A stretch of 41,406 nt of DNA from an uncultured Clostridia bacterium (GTDB taxonomy: Bacteria; Bacillota; Clostridia; Christensenellales; Borkfalkiaceae), in contig CANQJF010000016.1 in assembly GCA_947624225.1 (NCBI GenBank), positions 1 to 41,406 of the forward strand. The letters are read 5' to 3'. This document shows, in pieces, positions 22,844 through 29,889 of the stretch. The position numbers and the translations under genes are program-made. Numbering within the stretch: the stretch's first letter is position 1; each line of letters begins with the position of its first letter. The notes under the pieces are model-generated. The model saw only the letters and a program-made list of their open reading frames with translations. It ran no database searches and was not told the DNA's origin.

Positions 22844-22963
22844 GATTTACGGCCAAAATTCCCCTATTTGAATTGCTAATAGCAGATATAGTTCAGGGTT
22901 ATATTTCCGCCGCCCGCGCCCTCTCTTTTGCAAAGAAGTTGTGAAAACAGGCAGGTTTTTTTG

Positions 22964-22992
22964 TTGCATAAAATGCAAATAAATGATATAAT
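22964..22992 (+). promoter_or_regulatory. Sigma-A promoter of the plus-strand lipoprotein
   Basis: Plus-strand -35 TTGCAT (22964-22969), 17-bp spacer, -10 TATAAT (22987-22992), with GGAGG following at once (23001-23005). Confidence 0.75.
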
Positions 22993-23011
22993 TATTGAAA
23001 GGAGGCATCCC

Positions 23012-25963
23012 ATGAGAAAATCCATCCGGTTCACCCTATTCATTCTGGCTGCGCTTCTCATCTCCCTTGTCGGCCTTGCGGCCTGCAACGACGAGAAGCC
23101 ACAGCCCGATCCCCCCGTGCAATACACCGTCACCGTGACCGGCGACGGCCTCACCGCCGAGCAGCTCGCGGGCATCGAAGCGGAGCTCTTCGGGGGCGAC
23201 ATCTCGGTCGGCTCCAAGGCGCTCGATGGCGGCAAGGCGACGTTCTCGCTCCGGCCCGCGACGTACACCGTCAAGCTCAACGGCGTCCCCGCGGGATACA
23301 CCTACACGGCCCCCACGCTGACGGCGGAGGCCCCGAGCGCCACCGTCACCCTCACAAAACTCGTGACCTATTCGGTCACCGTGACGTGCGACGATGCCGC
23401 CGTGCTTGCAGCCGTCAAGGTGCAGTTGTTGCGCGGAGAGGACATTGCGGCAGGGCCCCTTTCGCCCACGCAAGGCAGGGCGGATTTCTCCCTCCCTGCG
23501 GGGACTTACACCGTCTTACTCACGGGCATGCCCGAGACCTACACCTACGAGAGCGCCACGGTGACGGCCCAAGCGCCGTCGGTCACCCTTGCTCTCACCT
23601 TGCAGGATGAACGCATCTCCTACTCCGTTTCGGTCACCTGCGACAATGCCCTTGCTTTCACCGACCTGAAAGCGGCGCTCTACGCCCAAGACGGCACGCT
23701 CGCCGCGGGACCCATGGCGCTTCTCAACGGCAGGGCGGTATTCAAACTGCTCCCCGCGACCTACACCGTGGAGCTCACGGGCATTGCCCTCTCCGACTAC
23801 ACCTATGCCCCCGCCACGGTTTCGGCCGAACAGCCCGACATCACCGTCGCGCTCACCCCCCGCCCGGCGACGGGCAGCGGCTCCGAGGACGATCCTTTCC
23901 GTCTCGAAAGCCTCGCGGGGAGCTATGCCGTCACGCCCCAAAAGGTGACGGCGGGCGTCTGGGAGACCATGGTGGCCTATCTCAACGTGTATTACACCTA
24001 CACGGAAAAGACGGACACGACCTATACCCTCTCGACGGACGTCGACTACCTCACGTTCTTCATCGAGGACGGGGCGGGGAAGTCCGTGCTCGACTGGTAT
24101 GACAGCTTTGCTGGAAAGAGCATGGTCTTTACGCTCAAAGCGGGGGAGACCTATCTCCTCTACGCGGGCGTGGACGACGCCAACAGCGACACCTTTGAGG
24201 ACGGCGACGAACTGCGCTGGACCATCGAGGAGGGCACCGCCCAAACCAAGGGCGACGGCACGGAGGAGGCCCCGTTCATTCTCGCCGCGCTCGAAAACGA
24301 CTACACCGCCGATACCGCCGCGGGGCAGGTCTACTACCGCTACACCGCGTCCGAGACGGCGACCTACACCGTGACGACGACCATCGACTTCCTCTCGTTC
24401 TACATCGAGGGCGTTGTCACTTTCGACAGCAGCGAGACCAAGAGCAAGGCTTTCACCCTCCAAAAGGGCGAGACCTATCTCATCATCGTGGAGGACTTTG
24501 GCGGCCTCTTCCGCGAGGTCTCTTTCTCCATTGAAAAGGGCGGGCGCGCCAACATCGTGTACAGCGTGTCCATCGAGGGCTTGGAGAGCAACAAACTCTC
24601 CGGGCTCAAAGTGTCGCTGGTCGGGGAGGACGGCTCCAAGACGGAACCCAAGTCCCCCATCATCGGCAACATGGTCCAATTCACCGTGCCCGCGGGCACT
24701 TACACCGTGGAGATCACGGGCGATCTCATGGCGGAATACACCTTTACTTCCCCCACGCTGACGGCGGAGGCCCCGAGCGCCACCGTCACCCTCACGCCCA
24801 AGCAGACTGCGGGCACACCCGACAGCCGCTGGGAGGGCGTCGGCACGGTGAGCGATCCCTACATCCTCCCCGCGCTCGATGGCGAGGTAACGCTCCAAAC
24901 CAAGGGCGCGACCTCCTATTACTTCCAATACACCGCCGCCGAGGACGGCACGTATATCCTGACGACGGAGAGCGACAATCTCTATCTGAGCCTCACCATC
25001 ACCCCGTGGGTGGAGGGCAGCACGCCCATCATGTGGTATGGCGGCGATGCCGCGGGCCTCAACCGCGAGTTCAAAGTGTTCACGGGGTGCAAGTATACCT
25101 TTGAGGTCAAAGACAGCACGGGCGCGGGCGGCGAGATCCAATTTAAATTGGAGAAAAAGGACCTCACGCAAAAGGTGCTCTCCGTCAAGCTCGGCAACGA
25201 CATCCCTGCCTTTATGGGCAGAGTGATCGTTCCCGACGCGCTCTTTGCACAGGGCGACGAGGCGACGGTCACCGTGACCGTCAAGACGGGCTATCAAGTG
25301 GCGACCGTCAAGATCAACGGCAAACCCGTTGCCCTCACGGATGCACAGCGCGCAGGCGCACAGTTCAAATTCAACGTGGAGGACGACACCGTCGTCAACG
25401 TCTACTTCACGGCTGCGGCGCGGCAGACTTCGGACAAGAGCAAGACTTACTACCCCGCTCTCGTGGGGACATGGCACAACGGGACGTATGGCGATCTCGT
25501 CATCGGGGCAGACGGCACCGTCACCCTCGACGGCAAGGCCGCAACGCTCACCGCGGCAAAGAGCAGCACGGAGGAGGCGCCCAACCAGCACGAGTTCTCT
25601 TTCACCGTCACCGCGGGGGCACAGACCGTCGAACTGCTCTACAACCTCGAAGCGGAGATGTACATTGCGGGGCAGGGCGGCGATATGAGCGCGGTCTTTC
25701 ATCCCGTCATTGATTGGAGCGGCTATGTCGGAACGTGGGAGGGCGACGGCATGCAGCTCGTCATCACGGCAGACGGCATTGCCTATGAGGGCGAGAAGCT
25801 CGAAGCCGTTGCCGTCTACAACGCCGATGCGGGCATGAGCGATTGCTATGTCTACCTCCCCGCGGCGGGCTCTTCCTCCAAGTATGTCGCCTACCTGCTC
25901 ACCGTGGAAAACGGCGTACTCACCCTCAAAGCCGACACGACGTATTCTTTCACCAAGGCATAA
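23012..25963 (+). CDS. Large multi-domain lipoprotein with repeated beta-sandwich and PPC-like domains
   Basis: A 983-residue protein: signal peptide with lipobox GLAAC, then three tandem beta domains of about 90 residues and a fourth near 540-620. Each ends in a phrase like PAGTYTVELTG...YTY..ATVTAEAPS.TV.LT, as in Ig- or prealbumin-like repeats. Between and after them are GSGSEDDPF-, GDGTEEAPF- and GVGTVSDPY-led domains with YTYTEKTDTTYTLST-type strands, resembling bacterial pre-peptidase C-terminal domains; the membrane fusion at 4540-6645 has one too. The C-terminal 200 residues (VGTWHNGTYGDLVIGADG, YVGTWEGDGMQLVITADG) look like two small beta barrels. No enzyme motif is seen. The ATG at 23012 follows GAAAGGAGG. 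Probably a surface-exposed binding or structural protein, expressed alone. Confidence 0.82.
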   Translation: MRKSIRFTLFILAALLISLVGLAACNDEKPQPDPPVQYTVTVTGDGLTAEQLAGIEAELFGGDISVGSKALDGGKATFSLRPATYTVKLNGVPAGYTYTAPTLTAEAPSATVTLTKLVTYSVTVTCDDAAVLAAVKVQLLRGEDIAAGPLSPTQGRADFSLPAGTYTVLLTGMPETYTYESATVTAQAPSVTLALTLQDERISYSVSVTCDNALAFTDLKAALYAQDGTLAAGPMALLNGRAVFKLLPATYTVELTGIALSDYTYAPATVSAEQPDITVALTPRPATGSGSEDDPFRLESLAGSYAVTPQKVTAGVWETMVAYLNVYYTYTEKTDTTYTLSTDVDYLTFFIEDGAGKSVLDWYDSFAGKSMVFTLKAGETYLLYAGVDDANSDTFEDGDELRWTIEEGTAQTKGDGTEEAPFILAALENDYTADTAAGQVYYRYTASETATYTVTTTIDFLSFYIEGVVTFDSSETKSKAFTLQKGETYLIIVEDFGGLFREVSFSIEKGGRANIVYSVSIEGLESNKLSGLKVSLVGEDGSKTEPKSPIIGNMVQFTVPAGTYTVEITGDLMAEYTFTSPTLTAEAPSATVTLTPKQTAGTPDSRWEGVGTVSDPYILPALDGEVTLQTKGATSYYFQYTAAEDGTYILTTESDNLYLSLTITPWVEGSTPIMWYGGDAAGLNREFKVFTGCKYTFEVKDSTGAGGEIQFKLEKKDLTQKVLSVKLGNDIPAFMGRVIVPDALFAQGDEATVTVTVKTGYQVATVKINGKPVALTDAQRAGAQFKFNVEDDTVVNVYFTAAARQTSDKSKTYYPALVGTWHNGTYGDLVIGADGTVTLDGKAATLTAAKSSTEEAPNQHEFSFTVTAGAQTVELLYNLEAEMYIAGQGGDMSAVFHPVIDWSGYVGTWEGDGMQLVITADGIAYEGEKLEAVAVYNADAGMSDCYVYLPAAGSSSKYVAYLLTVENGVLTLKADTTYSFTKA
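23311..23355 (+). repeat. 45-bp exact repeat inside the lipoprotein gene, copy A
   Basis: Identical over 45 bp to 24751-24795, 1440 bp away in the same gene and frame, encoding the PTLTAEAPSATVTLT strand of two separate beta domains. The flanking DNA is diverged, so this points to recent conversion or duplication. Confidence 0.9.
24751..24795 (+). repeat. 45-bp exact repeat inside the lipoprotein gene, copy B
   Basis: Second copy of the 45-bp word at 23311-23355. Recombination between the copies would delete 1440 bp (480 codons) in frame. Confidence 0.9.
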
Positions 25964-25999
25964 GGGCGGCACAAGCGCCCATGGCGCGAAGTAGCCGAC

Positions 26000-26191
26000 T
26001 GTCATTTCGTCCGCCCGAAGTTTCTATTGTAGACTAAGGGCGACACAAGCGCCAACGGCGCGAAGTAGCGGAGCGCCAGCGAAGTCGAGACATCTCTACC
26101 TTATTTTCGTTCTGCCTTTACTTGGTCGTAGTAAGATTTCTCGCAGATGAGCCGTTCGTTGAAAGTCAAACCAAGTTGGCTCGAAATGACA
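26000..26191. repeat. MITE-like interspersed repeat, copy 2
   Basis: Perfect 10-bp inverted ends TGTCATTTCG (26000-26009) and CGAAATGACA (26182-26191) bound 192 bp. It contains CCGCCCGAAGTTTCTATTGT, a GCGCCAACGGCGC palindrome, and, inverted, the TCGCAGATGAGC segment of the copies at 11599-11873 and 38110-38356. It begins 36 bp after the stop of the preceding lipoprotein gene. 26192-26294 shows nothing further. Confidence 0.75.
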
Positions 26192-26294
26192 ATTAGAACG
26201 CCTCCGTCGTCCCCCCATCCGTCGCTCGTTCCTCGCGACACCCTCCCCCCCGAAGTGCGTTTTGCGACCCAGAGGGGAAGCCAAGAAACCCCGT

Positions 26295-26322
26295 AAAAAA
26301 AGCACCCGAGAGGGTGCTTTTT
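26295..26322 (-). terminator. Intrinsic terminator of acpP, usable from both strands
   Basis: AGCACCC-GAGA-GGGTGCT with seven T on the minus strand and five T on the plus strand. It can end acpP and also any read-through from the plus-strand lipoprotein gene. Confidence 0.88.
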
Positions 26323-26370
26323 CATGCTATTCATGCTACTTATGTTACTAATGCTGCTTTGCTGTTCGTG
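26323..26370. repeat. Short degenerate repeats after the acpP stop
   Basis: On the minus strand the 48 bp between stop and terminator are made of decaying 9-11-bp words (AGTAACA, AGTAACAT, AAGTAGCATG, AATAGCATG). Confidence 0.55.
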
Positions 26371-26598
26371 TTACTTCAAGATCCTGTTCATCATGTCGAC
26401 AATGTCTTGCACCGTCTTGACACCCTCGATCTCGCCCTCGGGCAGCGTGATGCCGTGCTCGTCTTCGAGCGCCATCATGAGTTCGACCACGTCCAGCGAA
26501 TCCGCGCCGAGGTCCTTGATGACCTCCGACTCGGGCTTTATGGAATCCACCGGCACACCCAGCTGGTCTGCCAACATTTTACAAACTTTTTCAAACAT
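26371..26598 (-). CDS. acpP: Acyl carrier protein
   Basis: A 75-residue acidic protein with the phosphopantetheine attachment motif LGADSLDVVELMMALE, where the Ser carries the 4'-phosphopantetheine arm. Helices I-IV are complete. It carries growing acyl chains in type II fatty acid synthesis in the cytosol. The start at 26598 follows GGAGG with an eight-base gap. It is a single gene with its own promoter (26637-26665) and a GCTCCC-GA-GGGAGC palindrome just before the ribosome site. No other fatty acid genes lie nearby, so it may be a second ACP copy or the main one in a split locus. Confidence 0.96.
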   Translation of the reverse strand: MFEKVCKMLADQLGVPVDSIKPESEVIKDLGADSLDVVELMMALEDEHGITLPEGEIEGVKTVQDIVDMMNRILK

Positions 26599-26636
26599 CT
26601 CTTTAACCTCCGCGCTCCCTCGGGAGCTTTTCTTTC

Positions 26637-26665
26637 ATTTTACCGCACTTTTCGCGCTTTGTCAA
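26637..26665 (-). promoter_or_regulatory. Sigma-A promoter of acpP
   Basis: Minus-strand TTGACA (26660-26665), 17-bp spacer, TAAAAT (26637-26642). The -35 overlaps the end of the upstream glycosylase gene. Confidence 0.8.
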
Positions 26666-27156
26666 GGGTTTTTCGGAAAATCGCCGCAAAAGGCCTCCGC
26701 GAGCGCACGGTGCCAAACTTCCTCCCGATAGCGGGGATTGGCCGGCGAAGTGGAGGGCATCTTTTTCGCCATACCGAGCAGCTCCGGGTGCCTCTCCGCA
26801 AACAGTTCATAGCTCTTGCTTCCGTTGCATAGAACGCATCGGATGGGGGCATGTCCGAGAATGACCCTCACGTCCACCGTCTGCGCCTCCCGAATCGCGT
26901 CGTCGGCGGAGCCCTCGATGTCGCACGAGCAGACCATATCCCACAGGGCGATGCGCCCCCTCAACACGAGCTCCCGCTTCTCTTCCACCGTCTTTGGGAG
27001 GGGCGCCTGCAAGTAGGCGGCGAGCATTTTCCAAAATCTGTTTTGCGGGTTGCCGTAATAAAACCCCTCCGCGCGGCTCTTGACGGAGGGAAAGCTCCCC
27101 AAGATGAGCACGCGGCTCTCGCCGTCGAATACGGGCGCGAATCCCTCCGCTCTCAT
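26662..27156 (-). CDS. DNA-deoxyinosine (hypoxanthine) glycosylase, UDG superfamily
   Basis: A 164-residue member of the uracil-DNA glycosylase superfamily. The opening LILGSFPSVKSRAEGFYYGNPQNRFWKML is the mark of the hypoxanthine-DNA glycosylase branch, with active-site Asn in GNPQNRFW. NGSKSYELF and the C-terminal PSTSPANPRY loop complete the fold. It would excise deoxyinosine formed by adenine deamination and start base excision repair. It overlaps the M16 peptidase gene by four bases (ATGA). Family placement is good; other UDG-type substrates are possible. Confidence 0.85.
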   Translation of the reverse strand: MRAEGFAPVFDGESRVLILGSFPSVKSRAEGFYYGNPQNRFWKMLAAYLQAPLPKTVEEKRELVLRGRIALWDMVCSCDIEGSADDAIREAQTVDVRVILGHAPIRCVLCNGSKSYELFAERHPELLGMAKKMPSTSPANPRYREEVWHRALAEAFCGDFPKNP

Positions 27157-28388
27157 AGCTTGAAAGAGGTGACATCGCCGACGGCCGCCGTCGCCATCTT
27201 CCCGAAGTCGAAACTGCCCTCGATGACGCGCATGATGTCGTCCCGCGTCAGCGCGGAGATCTCGGCCATGCGCTTTTCAAAGTCATAGACCTCGTTGAAG
27301 TAGAGCAGATTTCTCCCGTAAAGGAGCATCTGGGAGGAAGTGCTCTCCTGCGAGAAGATGCTGCTCGCTTTGAGCTGTTCCCTGCCGCGCGCAAATTCTT
27401 CCTCGCTGACGCCCTCCTTGGCGAAGTGCTCGATCACCTCGCGGATGGCCGCCGCGGCACTCTGCGTCTCCTGCGGCTCCACGCCCGCGTACACCGTCAA
27501 AACGCCCGTCTCCGCATAGTGCGAGGTGTAGGAATACACGTCGTATGCGAGCCCGAGCTCCTCGCGCACCCGCTTGAAGAGCCGCGAAGAGAGCCCGCCG
27601 CCCAAGATGGCATTCATGAGCTGTACGGCGGGGACGTCGTCGCAATCCCTGTCGACCGAGGGGAACCCCAGCGCAAAGTGCACCTGCTCGATGGGCTTGG
27701 TCTTGACGATGCTGCCGTTCCCCCAGACGACCGTTTTGGGACGGGCCTCCGTCACGGCGGGAGACAGGCTGCCGAAGTATTGCTCCGCGAGCGCAAGGGC
27801 CTCCTCCCGCGAGATGTTGCCGGCAAAGGAGATGATGATGTTGTCGGGGCAATAGCGCGCCGACTTGTAGCGCGTCACGTCCTCCATCGTAAAGCCCGAG
27901 ACGTTCTCGGCGGGCCCCAAGATATTTCTGCCATAGTTGGCGTTGCCGAACGCCGCGCGGGCGAGCAGGTCGAGGCAGAGGTCGTCGGGGCTGTCCTCGT
28001 CTTTCTTGATCTCCTGCAAGATGACCCCTTTCTCCCGCTTCATCTCGTGGGCGGGATAGGTCGCGTACAAAAAGAGGTCGGCGAGCAGGCCGAACGTCTC
28101 CGCCGTGTGGTCTGTCGTCGCCTTGGCATAGTAACAGGTCATGTCCTTGCCCGTGAAAGCGTTGACCTGTGCCCCCAGCGCGTCGAAGGCATCGGAAATT
28201 TCAAAGGCGGTGCGCGTCTCCGTCCCCTTGAACTGCATGTGCTCGATGAAGTGGGAGATGCCGTCCTCCGCGTCCGTCTCAAAGGCCGAGCCGGTGCCGA
28301 CGAGAATGCCCATCGACACGGACAAGAGCCCCTCCATGCGCTTTACGATGATGCGCACACCGTTTTCCAACTGTTTGGTTATGATCAT
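27153..28388 (-). CDS. M16-family zinc metallopeptidase (processing-peptidase type)
   Basis: A 411-residue peptidase with the inverted zinc motif HFIEH (46-50) and the downstream zinc-binding Glu in EKGVILQEIKKDE. The N-terminal catalytic domain is followed by the M16 C-terminal domain (FALGFPSVDRDCDDVPAVQLMNAILGGGLSSRLFKRVREELGLAY). It resembles the MPP-beta-like YmxG proteins of Firmicutes, which cleave peptides. No signal peptide is seen, so it is cytosolic. The start at 28388 follows AGGAGT. It heads a two-gene unit with the glycosylase. Confidence 0.93.
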   Translation of the reverse strand: MIITKQLENGVRIIVKRMEGLLSVSMGILVGTGSAFETDAEDGISHFIEHMQFKGTETRTAFEISDAFDALGAQVNAFTGKDMTCYYAKATTDHTAETFGLLADLFLYATYPAHEMKREKGVILQEIKKDEDSPDDLCLDLLARAAFGNANYGRNILGPAENVSGFTMEDVTRYKSARYCPDNIIISFAGNISREEALALAEQYFGSLSPAVTEARPKTVVWGNGSIVKTKPIEQVHFALGFPSVDRDCDDVPAVQLMNAILGGGLSSRLFKRVREELGLAYDVYSYTSHYAETGVLTVYAGVEPQETQSAAAAIREVIEHFAKEGVSEEEFARGREQLKASSIFSQESTSSQMLLYGRNLLYFNEVYDFEKRMAEISALTRDDIMRVIEGSFDFGKMATAAVGDVTSFKL

Positions 28389-28410
28389 ATACTGACTCCT
28401 ATGTAGAATA

Positions 28411-28940
28411 ATGTTGCTTGTGAAATTTGAGCCGACAGAGGGCTTCCTTGGCTTCCCCTTTGGGGAAGCTGTCGAGCAACGCGAGACTGATGAGGTCTCG
28501 GATGCTCCTATATGGGGGGGTGTTCACGAAATTTGTTTTCTTACGATGTCATACCGAGGGCCCGCAACGGGCCTGAGTGTATCCCCTCAAACAAAGTCCG
28601 TTATTCTTGTCGCCCTGTAAGGTCTCCACCATGCCTCATCGCCACCCCACCCCCCTACCCCCCCTCCCATGGAGGGGGCAGTTTTCTCGGCGCCCCTGTA
28701 AGGGGAGCTGGCCCGCTGCTTTTGCGGGGCTGAGGGGTTTCAAACACACTCTCCCCCATGCAATTCGAAATGTTGTAGAAACCCTTTCCCCCCTCACAAA
28801 GTTCGGGGTACTTTCCCTTTCAGGGACAGCAAGGTCTCCACCATGCCTCATCGCCACCCCCACCTCATCCGCCCCTTCGGGGCACCTTCCCCAAAGGGGA
28901 AGGCAAGGTCTCCACCATGCCTTTCTTCGCCGTCCCGCCA
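28411..28940. repeat. Dense block of palindromic interspersed repeats
   Basis: This block has GCTTCCCCTTTGGGGAAGC (28452-28470), the 35-bp word at 28522-28556 shared exactly with 20028-20062, and a hairpin GGGCCCGCAACGGGCC leading to GTGTATCCCC. It also has the CCCTCCCATGGAGGG palindrome near 28663-28677, the ACCTTCCCCAAAGGGGAAGG palindrome (about 28890-28909), and three copies of AAGGTCTCCACCATGCCT (near 28617, 28839 and 28905). No gene is supportable, and no clear promoter for the M16 gene is visible. Confidence 0.8.
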
Positions 28941-28942
28941 AT

Positions 28943-29689
28943 TTACAAATTTTCTCCGACGGGGATCAGTTTGAATCCGCGGTCCCTGTAATAGGAAAGC
29001 ATGCGCGGGAGAGCCTCCACCGTTTGAGGCATGGGGTGCATGAGGATGAAGTCGCCCCCCTCGGCTCCCTCCGTTGCACGGCGGAATGTGGTATCCGCAT
29101 CCTTGTCCCGCCAATCCACGGTGTCCTTGCTCCAAAGAATTGTTTTGAGCCCCATCCCCTCGGCGGCTTCGAGCGTGGCGTCGTTGTAGGCGCCCGATGG
29201 GGGTGCGAACAGCGTGACGGGACTGCCCACCACGAGGCTCAAAAATTCGATGCTCGCCGCGATCTCCCGGTTGTTGCCCTCCAAATCGAGGGTGTCGTGC
29301 GCGCGGTGGAAGTAGCCGTGGGAGCCGATCTCGTGGCCCCTCTGCACCATCTCGCGCACACAGGAGACGTTGTCGTCCGCCCAGCTGCCGCCCACAAAAA
29401 AGGTGACGCGGGCGCCGTATTCCTCAAAAATATTTAGCATCTTCTCCACCTCCTCGGCCCCCCAATAGACGTTGACCATGAGGGAGATGCCGTCTTTGGA
29501 GGTGCCTTTGCGGATGACGCGGTCCTCCAACCCCGCGGCGGCATTGGCGGAGGGGAGAAAACACACCGCGCCCACGACGATGAGAATGAGCGAGAGTGCG
29601 AGATTGGTGATGACGGCCACGGCACGGGATGAGAGCTTTTTCAAGTAGTTTACCTCGAATGGGGGGAGTTTCATCCCCATTCTACTCAT
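28943..29689 (-). CDS. Membrane-anchored polysaccharide deacetylase-like protein with a degenerate first motif
   Basis: A protein of about 248 residues with an N-terminal signal anchor (AVITNLALSLILIVVGAVCFL) and a NodB-homology domain. Motif 2 is intact (HEIGSHGYFH, the two metal-binding His). Motif 4 (ILWSKDTVDW) and motif 5 (ILMHPMP) are present. Motif 1, normally TFDDG or FDxxWG, reads MVNVYWG, so the Asp that acts as base and the metal-binding Asp are missing, and motif 3 reads APPSGAYN instead of RPPxGxxN. It may be inactive or altered, acting outside the membrane. The start is uncertain: an ATG at 29689 is taken, with others at 29680 and 29674; none has a good ribosome site. Confidence 0.75.
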   Translation of the reverse strand: MSRMGMKLPPFEVNYLKKLSSRAVAVITNLALSLILIVVGAVCFLPSANAAAGLEDRVIRKGTSKDGISLMVNVYWGAEEVEKMLNIFEEYGARVTFFVGGSWADDNVSCVREMVQRGHEIGSHGYFHRAHDTLDLEGNNREIAASIEFLSLVVGSPVTLFAPPSGAYNDATLEAAEGMGLKTILWSKDTVDWRDKDADTTFRRATEGAEGGDFILMHPMPQTVEALPRMLSYYRDRGFKLIPVGENL

Positions 29690-29702
29690 ACCCGTGAAAA
29701 AA

Positions 29703-29741
29703 TATGACAGGCTGCGGGCTTTATTATGACAGGCTGCGGGC
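29703..29741. repeat. Tandem duplication of a 17-bp word
   Basis: TATGACAGGCTGCGGGC occurs at about 29703-29719 and again at 29725-29741, with a 22-bp period. It lies between the deacetylase-like gene and the mutS2 3' repeats. Confidence 0.85.
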
Positions 29742-29785
29742 GTTTTCACACCGCGAAGCCTTGCGGGTTGGGCCCAAGATTTTCA

Positions 29786-29889
29786 AGAGGCGCCGTCAAA
29801 TCCTATTTTTAAAAGGTGCCGTCGAGCCCTATTTTTAAGAGGCGCCGTCAAATCCTATTTCAAGAAGTGCCGTCGAGCCCTATTTCAAA
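29786..29889. repeat. Four 25-26-bp tandem repeats growing out of the mutS2 stop codon
   Basis: On the minus strand four units alternate between two types in ABAB order, one with GGGCTCGACGGCAC and one with GGATTTGACGGCGCC. Each is preceded by TTGAAATA or TTAAAAATA. The first unit contains the last mutS2 codons and its TAG stop. A dimer of about 51 bp has apparently been duplicated. No hairpin terminator was found here. Confidence 0.85.

Noticed and set aside
23516..26005. Minus-strand open frame of 829 codons
   Set aside because: Antisense to the plus-strand lipoprotein, which has promoter, ribosome site and lipobox. The shadow protein is low-complexity and unrecognisable.
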